This document shows, in pieces, positions 56,701 to 64,000 of a stretch of DNA of 64,000 nt. The translations under genes and the position numbers were made by a program. Location of the stretch: positions 48,763,370-48,827,369 of the forward strand of contig CM054117.1 of NCBI GenBank assembly GCA_028673005.1, in the 5' to 3' direction. The stretch comes from Tanypteryx hageni (taxonomy: Eukaryota > Arthropoda > Insecta > Odonata > Petaluridae). Under the pieces are notes generated by a model. The model ran no database searches, was not told where the DNA came from, and worked only from the letters and a program-made list of their open reading frames with translations. Position 1 is the first letter of the stretch. Each line of letters opens with the position of its first letter.

Positions 56701-57359
56701 GGAAAAAACGCTTTCTGCGTCTAAAAGTACATTTAACCCTAAAAATTTCCAAATTAGGGAGTGGAATGAGATATTTGTACCTGAACTATTCCGTACAGCC
56801 CGTTTTCATTACGTTATTACACTAAAAGGCCTCTAAACACGCACAACAGAGGATGTAACTGTACCATACCTACATAATAATGAACATTTACACTAGCCCG
56901 TCTTATTGCATCAAGAAAAAATACCATCAGCATCTCTTGGCTATCGCGATTACTTCAACTCATTTCTTTTGCGTTGTCGGATCGACCCATACGCCCGCTA
57001 TGACTACATCTTACCCTGCTGAATGGCTGGAGGTGCAACGTCCGAAAATGTTACTGCAACCGCAAATCCTCAAAGAATTCGAGTGTTTCCGTTTTATCTA
57101 AATCCTTCTAAATTTCGCATGCTGCCAGCACAAGTATGTTTTCCCTTCTTCGTCTCGACTCCATCCCTCAGAACAGAAAAAAAACGCACGCACTCCATGC
57201 ATAACTCTCCTTCCTACCGCACCCTACACGAGGAAAAAATATCACTCTTATTGGGATCACGGCGGGAAAAAATCGAGAAGACTTGTATCCCACCGGCAGT
57301 AGGCCCGGCGGATGGATAACAATCCAATCAAAACTTTAGTAAAAAAAGAGTTTGTTAAA
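53771..57359. other. Long stretch without recognised features
   Basis: Frames of 60-102 residues on either strand show no domains. GCGCCATCTCG at 56332 contains the AGATGGCGC core recognised by insect CTCF on the complement. No TIRs, tRNA-like boxes or tandem repeats stood out. Confidence 0.45.
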
Positions 57360-57790
57360 GAGCGAGAGAGAGAGAGAAGGTAGAGAGAGTAAGAGAGAGA
57401 GAATCGGGGCGGGAACGGGGAGAACGAAGGGGGAGAGAAGAAAAAAAACAAAACATCTCTCGGAGCCAATGAGCCCTCAAGGCGCATTCTACCGAACCGA
57501 GCAATAAATCGAAAGAGAGAAGATCGGCCGATAAATGTATCGCTTTTGCTCTTCCCCTCACCCATCTCCTCCCTTCTCTCTTTCTTCCTCCCTTACTCCT
57601 TCCCTCCACCTCCTCTTTTTTCCCTCTCCGATTCCCCCCCTCTATTTTTCTTCCTTTCCCTCCCGATATATAACGAGCGTCAAACGAATTACATTTGGGG
57701 CAGTGCCTCCTCCTCCTCCATCTCTCCTCCAAAACGACCACCTCTCTCTCTCCCTCCCTATCTCTCCTCCTTTCTCTCACGACATACACT
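57360..57790. repeat. GA-rich patch followed by CT-rich patch
   Basis: (GA)n-type sequence at 57360-57440 changes to CT-rich sequence at 57545-57785, a reversal of strand asymmetry. The 137-, 119- and 157-residue frames here are low-complexity translations. Confidence 0.8.
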
Positions 57791-60700
57791 ACGAAGCGTT
57801 TCTTTGGCTCACTGCCACATGCAACCAACTCCTTTTATACCATTCCCACACGAGAGAGATAGAGAGGACTTACTCTTCGCGGCAAAAGATGTAGGAGGGA
57901 TGAGATTGGAAGGTCTCCCTTCGCGGAGTGCATATGTGCGCATAATGGAGACGACCTAGGACACTTGAAAAAGCTCCAATCCCCTCTTTACCTCTCTCTT
58001 TTCCTTTCGTTTTCTCTATATATGGCAGGCTCGCTCGTTAAAAGACATTCATAACGCCAGAACGTCATCTCTCACGAAACAAGGAATGCGTATCTCTCTC
58101 ACCCTCGAAAAAAATGTATGCCGTGGAATTGCGGCCGGAAAAAGCCGCGTGTTAGCGTTCATGTATTTATTTTGTCCCGTCGCGCCAAAGTTCGGTAGGG
58201 GGTGTGCGCCAGATGGCAGCACCGTCGCGCGAGCCGAGATGGGGTTCGTTTTTCTCCTCTTTATATTTTCATTTCAGACGTGCTGAAACGTCGCTTTTAA
58301 ATGTTCGAATTGGTGTAAGGATGTTACCCTAGTGGGAGAGGAAAACTGGATTCGTTTGGGACGAGAGTGAGTTTGAATATGAAATACCGAAGAGAGAGGG
58401 AGACGCAAAATTAGACATCAAGGCATGGCCATAAACGGAAGTTGCCGGAATATGAACATTTTCTCCCTTCCTTTACCCCATAGGAACTTTCTCAGAAGAG
58501 ATTAGTTGAAAATGCCATTAATTTTAAATTATCAGAATGTTAACTCCGGCGTGTGCAACAAATGAATGGCCGGCTTGTAAAAAGTCACAGTCGAATGTTC
58601 GCTAATCGAAATTTCGATTACTCAAAAAATACACATTCCCATAAAAATTCGTTTAAGTTAATTCAGCGACTAGAGCGTTTTCATCTTCCCTTGAGGCTCG
58701 AGTCATAGAGGTTCAGCACACTAAATTTCAAATACTTGTAACACGTAAAATGCCTCAACGCAATGCGAATCTGACAATTTGTAGCTGAAGAGAGAAAAGC
58801 GGCCTCACGCGAGGAGATTTTTAAATCTTTTACTGACGCATTTCTTTTAGCTTAAATTTGCAAAGACCGATTCCGGATTTTACAACTCCGTATTCTGTTA
58901 TGACGAAAATATCTTCGTTCTATCCAGGAAGAGGCTAAATTGAACGAGCAGCAAAAGCGACATTCACTACATTTGCGAATTAATTAAAGCATTAAATTCT
59001 ATTTTAAAAGATATTTTCATTGTTTCTTTTCTCGATTCAAGAAAGAAATTTTGAATTTATAACTTTTTTTAATTATAGCGACCGATTTAAAGAAATCACC
59101 ATACAGAGAGCGCGGTTCAAAAATAAATTAATCCAATCAAAGCATATCTCGTTAATTATCTGGTTTAAAGTGCTGCAAGAACTGAACATTGAAATTTCCA
59201 AATAGTAGACATCAAAGGCTATGATATCATCTAAAGAGAGTTTTTTTTCGATAATAGTCCATGAAGCTTATTAGCCAGAAAAGAAACGCGCAGAAAAGTT
59301 TTTTTTGCCACATTCAACTTCGGGAACAGTTTCCATCGTAACGCATGTGTAAATAATTTTTCGGCTCAAACCCAACATCTTACAAACTTAACAATAAGAT
59401 ACGCATGATACAAACATTGCGCCGTAAATGACGAATTCCGAAGAAGGGGAAATAAAACGAACCGTTGACTCAGGGCGAGCTTCGTCGTTTCTCTTGAAGC
59501 GATTAGTTGGGGTTTGAGAGATATGAGAATGGAGTCGAAGGTGGGAAGCGACGGGGTTTTAAGAGAGGGGTAAGCGTTCATTTACAATGGGGTCGTATTT
59601 CGAGGAAACAGAAAAGAAAGGATAATCCCAAATTGATATGTAGAGTGTATTCTATGGCCTTTGTCTTCCAAATGTGTCACCTCAGGAGAAGAAAAACGCC
59701 CTATTGTGAAATTTCTCCGGAAATGCCTAATCAGTACTACAAATCTTTGCTTGTAAAGAAAGAACATTGCATCCGACAAATTTTTATTTTATTTTTTTAA
59801 TTACAAACCTTCCTCCTTGACATAGCGAGAATTTGTAAAACTCATAAAAATACTTGCTCTAACGACTACTTGTAATACCCTAAAATTAAATTCTGTATAT
59901 GTAATGTTAATTAATTGACGGTGACGGCGATTTCGCAAGGTATAATGAAGGCCTCGTTATATGTCGTACTCGTATTATCGAAGTTACACGGTACTCGCTA
60001 TATCCGTTACAACTATATAAATTTGATAGTTATAAGCAAGCTTTAAAGGGTTTTCGTATTTCTACATTTGCGGTGGAATATTAGAAAACCTGAAACAAAT
60101 CCACATATTTTCCACATTTCGTGAGAGTCACACACGCTCATTTCATACTTCGCATCTTAAATGTAACTTGGGCAAATAGATAAATATCAAAACAAAACTC
60201 GTCGAACTTACCACTAGTAATTATATCGTTAGAGTCCAAGAGACGCCACGACTAATCATAATTAGCCACAATAATAATGTACATTTTCAGTAATCTATAC
60301 AAAACAATGATTAATCTCCAAAAAGCAATGGTTAGCGTTTAAAGAGAAAAATGTACATTGAAAGTAAGGAGACATATTAGCAATGCCGTAGCTAGAGTCT
60401 GGCGAAAGTGACATTTGCCTGCTAAAGGCGCCAAACATTCCCGCATAAAATACCAAAAGTTAATTTTCCCATAAATAAGCATACATTTAATGCCCAAGCG
60501 TAAAAGTCATTTTAATAAAACATAAATATTCTTCGCAAAAAATTATAAACCTACATAACTATGGCGTTTCTTAAAATTTCGCTGCTCTCTGCATTTTAGC
60601 ACCAAAATCTTTAGATGGACCAAATACGTTGCCACGCCGTGCATCAGAACAGGAACTTGCGTCTGCCGTCCTCGACGTAAAATTTCCTTCGACTTATCCA

Positions 60701-61410
60701 CAAACGCTGTTAACTTCTCTGCGAGACGGTAGAGGAGGCATCCCGAGACATTATTCATAAAATTCGTGCCTTTTTTTCACTCCAACGAAAGCGACGCACG
60801 AAGAATGCAGCTTCGAAAACTCGCAAACACGGTTTTCATAATCATAAGCAGAAGACTATTTTTACGCCCGTTTCCGGTACGCACGGTGTGACTAAATACA
60901 AGGAGTGATGAGCGACGAGAAAAAAAACATTCCAGCCAAAGGAAAGAGCTCCTTTATTTTTTTACAGAGTTCAAATTATAAATTCAAGGACTCGTCCCGC
61001 GCGCACACTTGCGCACATCCATTCACTCCGAGAGAGAAAAAGACTCGAGAGTTTTTTTTTCCACCTCCGGCTCGAAAAAAAAGTCCTCCGTAAAAGGCGA
61101 TTTTTTCAAAATAAATAGCAGGTAAAATACCAGACGCGAACGCAAAAACGTATTCCCGTCGGAAGAAACATGAGATATGGCGGAGAGAAAGGAAGGCTTC
61201 AAAAAAGTTTTACGCATCCCCGTAAACGCTAGCGACGTCCCGGGAAACACGACATCGAGTCGTGGAGCGAGCGAGCTCGACTATGACGCAACTTAAAACA
61301 GTTAGTTCCATCCTATTCACGTTTTACTTCGCCCTTTTGTTTCATTTGCTAGCGAGTGAATGGCGTTTGTTTTTTTTTTGTGTTCCGTCTAAAGGTCAGC
61401 GTAATGCGAA
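57791..61410. other. Long stretch without recognised genes
   Basis: No domain-bearing frame was seen. GCCAGATGGCAG at 58208-58219 is a CTCF-like motif in a CG-rich context. GCAATGCCGTAGCTAG near 60381 resembles a hAT end, but no partner was found. Confidence 0.45.
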
Positions 61411-61980
61411 GGATTAAAAAAGGAAAAAGGTGAACCTTGGCTATTTGCTGACGGCGACGCGGAATAATACTGCCGGAATACTTAAGCGATGCTTTCAAAA
61501 TCTTTTTGTCCTTATTTATTTCCTCTAATACTTGGTGGTCGAGAATATTCACTTAAATTTAGAAAAATTAAAAAAAGGAAAAAAGGTACCTTGGACATTT
61601 TCTGACGGCGCTGTAGTATAGCGCAATTTTGAAGCCTCTAGGCCAGTGTTTCTCAACCTTTTTTTGTTTGCGTCACCCCATTTCAGTTCTGCGTCACCTA
61701 GTTTACTGTTCCATTTCCTTCAAGTCATCTTTAATGATAAATTAGGCTTTATCTACAACATAAAGATCAACATTTATGCATTCGAAGAAGCAGAAGCAGG
61801 TATTCTTCTGGTTTTATTTTTTTATAAGCCAGAATATGATACACTGTGAAATTATCAAATATTTGCATCACCCTTCAATAACTCTCGCGTCACCCTGGGG
61901 TGTGATGTCACCCCGGTTGAGAAACACTGCTCTAGGCTTTCAAAAGCATTCTGGCGGTATTCTTATTTTTTTAAAAATCG
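61411..61980. repeat. Degenerate tandem duplication, about 153 bp unit
   Basis: AAAAAAGGAAAAAGGTGAACCTTGG and the GCTGACGGCG that follows recur about 153 bp on as AAAAAAAGGAAAAAAGG, TACCTTGG and TCTGACGGCG. The second unit is interrupted by the hAT MITE at 61644-61929, after which CTTTCAAAAGC and GGCGGTATTC continue it. Confidence 0.55.
61644..61929. mobile_element. hAT-like MITE with perfect TIRs and target duplication
   Basis: CAGTGTTTCTCAACC at the left and GGTTGAGAAACACTG at the right are exact inverted repeats. CTCTAGGC flanks both sides (61636-61643 and 61930-61937), an exact 8-bp target duplication. Subterminal GCGTCACCC motifs occur at both ends. 286 bp, noncoding. The intact ends suggest comparatively recent insertion. 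Confidence 0.92.
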
Positions 61981-61987
61981 ATCAAGA

Positions 61988-62660
61988 ATAAATATCCTCT
62001 TAAACTCACACGAGAGTAAAATGTAAACAGAACGATTTCAACTGATGCTCAGCATAAAAAGTTTGACACAACGTCCCAAAATGTACTATCAATCGCCGAG
62101 ATGAAAATCTCAAGAGCCTTCTGTCCCTCTAGCACGGAAAAATAACAGTCACGTGCCGTCAAAAATGTCTAAAATGATCATTTTTTAACTTTTGTTCAGT
62201 TAAAATTTTATATAAATGATTTATAAAATAAACCAACAGTCCTGAATCCAATTGAATATGCGGAGGGAGCCTTTAAAAATTTATTTTTTTAAACCACAAA
62301 AATAAGATTCATTATCCTCTTAAAAATTAAGAAAAACCGGCCGACTTACACAAGAGTGAAATGTAAATAGAACGATTTCAACTGATTCTCAGCATAAAAA
62401 GTTTGACACAACGTCCCAAAATGTACTATCAATCGCCGAGATGAAAATCTCAAGATCCTTCTGTCCCTCTAGCACGGAAAAATAACAGTCACGTGCCGTC
62501 TAAAATGACGGAATGTCTAAAATGATCATTTTTTAAAACTTTTGTTCAGTTGAAATTTTATATAAATGATTGATAAAATAAAACTACGGTCCTGAATCCA
62601 ATTGAATATGCGGAGCGAGCCTTTAAAAAGCTTTGTTTTTAAACCACAAAAATAAGATTC
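61988..62660. repeat. Direct tandem duplication, 340-bp unit
   Basis: The two copies (about 61988-62312 and 62313-62660) share long exact runs such as GTTTGACACAACGTCCCAAA and CCTCTAGCACGGAAAAATAA at a spacing of 340 bp. Differences are few (small indels, GAGCC versus GATCC, an extra AAATGACGG in copy 2). Both end in AAACCACAAAAATAAGATTC. No frame is conserved. Confidence 0.92.
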
Positions 62661-62807
62661 AACCACTCAATCCCACCAGGAAAGCATTCATCCTTGAATT
62701 ATATTCTCGTCCGTAGAAAATAAATAGTTCTATTGCGATAGTAAAAAAATAATAATTTCGATACCTTCGTAGCATTCTTGGCAACGAAACAGAAACTTCG
62801 CGACCGC

Positions 62808-62809
<2 letters not shown>

Positions 62810-62878
<69 letters not shown>
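62810..62878. repeat. (GA)n microsatellite
   Basis: About 34 uninterrupted GA units between CGACCGCGCA and CGTTGTGG. Confidence 0.98.
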
Positions 62879-62879
<1 letters not shown>

Positions 62880-63640
62880 GTTGTGGGCAATTACAATCTG
62901 GAAGATTAGAATTCTCGCCGCGGCTATTAGAAATAACGGTACTCGCGACGATTAAAAACCTTTTTTTCCCCTCCATGCTCGCTCGGTTCGTTATAAAATA
63001 TAATACAGGAGCAATCGCCCCATACCCTTAACCTAAAAAGTTTTTAATTTAATGGACGAGAGAGAATTATTTGCGCAACTTCCTCCGTCCCCTAACTCAT
63101 CCTCCCCTTTCGCCCTCTTTCCTTCCCTTATCTCGGTAACATCCTCTCTTTTCCGATGCATCTTTTACAAATACGTCTAGCTCACAATAATGAATATTCC
63201 ATCCGAGAGTTTCCTTGACTCCCGAGATGTCAAACCTCTGGGGGAGTCAATCATGCGAAGAGTAAATTGGATGGAGGAGAGAGGGAAAAAGAGTCCGTGT
63301 GTGTGTGTGCACGCGTGTGCACAGATAGGTGTGTGTGTGTGTGTGCGCACTCGTGCATGTGTGCGCGTTTGAGGGATGAGAGAGTGAGAAAGAGAACCTA
63401 CATACCGTGAGAATGAGGAGACGGTGAGATAGGCGGGGTGGGGCGCGCAAAAAATAAAATGAAACAAAAGAAAAGCGGTCGAAATATGGAGAGAGGAAAG
63501 GAAATAAGGCGAGGAAAAGTTTTTTTTTCGACTGAGAAAAAGAGAGGAGGAAAAGAGGTGGAGAGAGGGAAAAAGTGAGGTGGCGGATGGAGGAACCAAT
63601 TTGATGAGATCGACGAGAAAGAGAGAGAGAGAGAGGAAAC
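62879..63640. other. No gene; GT-rich run 63296-63366
   Basis: An alternating (GT)n/(GC) purine-pyrimidine run, potentially Z-DNA-forming, followed by GA-rich sequence (63370-63640). The 140-residue minus frame is low complexity. Confidence 0.5.
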
Positions 63641-64000
63641 GTTTACTCTTCCCCTCCCTCTCTACTCCCCCCTCTCTACTCCCCCTATCTACTCCCCCTC
63701 TCTACTTCCCCCCTCTACTCCTCCCTCTCTACTTCTCCCTCGCTTCATCTACCTTTTTCCCTCTCTCTCTCCCTCTCCTCTATATCTTTCTCCCTGCATC
63801 TCCCTCTCTCCTACCTCCCTTTCTCTCCCTCCCTTTCTCTCACTCCCTCACTCTCCCACTTTCTCTCCATCCCTCTCGCCCCCTTTCTCTCTCTCCCTCC
63901 CTTTCTCTTACTCCCTCCATCACTCCCACTTTCTCTCTCTCCATCCCTCTCGCCCCCTTTCTCTCTCCATCTCTCTCTCCCTCCTTTTCTCTCTCCATCC
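63641..64000. repeat. CT-rich block running off the window end
   Basis: Pyrimidine-rich with about 15-bp TCTACTCCCCC units (63660-63730), then CTCTCTCC/TTTCTC units to the end. It follows GA-rich sequence (63600-63638), again a GA-to-CT switch. Confidence 0.92.

Noticed and set aside
60375..60460. hAT-like end GCAATGCCGTAGCTAG
   Set aside because: No inverted partner or 8-bp duplication could be found nearby.

Overview
The window reads as gene-poor, repeat-rich nuclear DNA of a multicellular animal, most likely an arthropod. The reasons are an intron-containing eukaryotic tRNA-Ile(UAU), tRNA-derived SINEs, a Penelope-like retroelement relic, many short hAT-, pogo- and piggyBac-like MITEs, and very long (GA)n, (CT)n and (TA)n tracts. 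CG dinucleotides are not obviously depleted. I cannot name the species. I found no intact protein-coding gene. The long open frames are translations of GA/CT or TA simple sequence, or chance frames without a recognisable domain. The window is probably intergenic or deep intronic.

Layout. 0-5 kb: a 1 kb GA tract, a SINE and mixed GA/CT sequence. 6.8-7.6 kb: a nest of three terminal-inverted-repeat (TIR) elements. 8.6-13 kb: two copies of an internally repetitive module, the second inside a hAT-like element with 8-bp target-site duplications, with an inverted-pair repeat (10.2 kb) and a (TA)n tract between them. 14.5-20 kb: a SINE, a CT-rich block, the Penelope-like relic (18.5-19.0 kb) and hammerhead-ribozyme-like motifs. 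21-30 kb: hAT remnants, a SINE, a pogo-like MITE and GA/CT blocks. 31.7 kb: the tRNA gene, with a decayed partial copy beside it. 33.0-33.4 kb: a fold-back retroelement flanked by a 14-bp direct repeat and holding the best hammerhead candidate. 34.5-35.3 kb: a TIR element capped by CA/TG microsatellites. 37.8-39.2 kb: a GA-rich block. 39.8-48.6 kb: a pogo-like element, an inverted MITE pair, a piggyBac-like MITE, an inverted hammerhead-motif pair, and a hAT element carrying a SINE with a perfect 15-bp target duplication. 50-54 kb: second copies of the 10.2 kb and 39.9 kb repeats, a 19-bp minisatellite and two hAT MITEs. 54-61 kb is mostly featureless. 61.4-64 kb: a hAT MITE, a 340-bp tandem duplication, a (GA)n tract and a CT-rich end.

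The only element likely to be functional for the host is the tRNA. A few short motifs match animal transcription-factor consensus sites (NRF1-like, RFX X-box, CTCF-like), but on sequence alone they are only candidates. The most interesting material is retroelement biology: Penelope-type remains, dispersed hammerhead-like motifs, and transposons nested in one another in an order that can be dated relatively. I see no evidence for a new multi-gene system.
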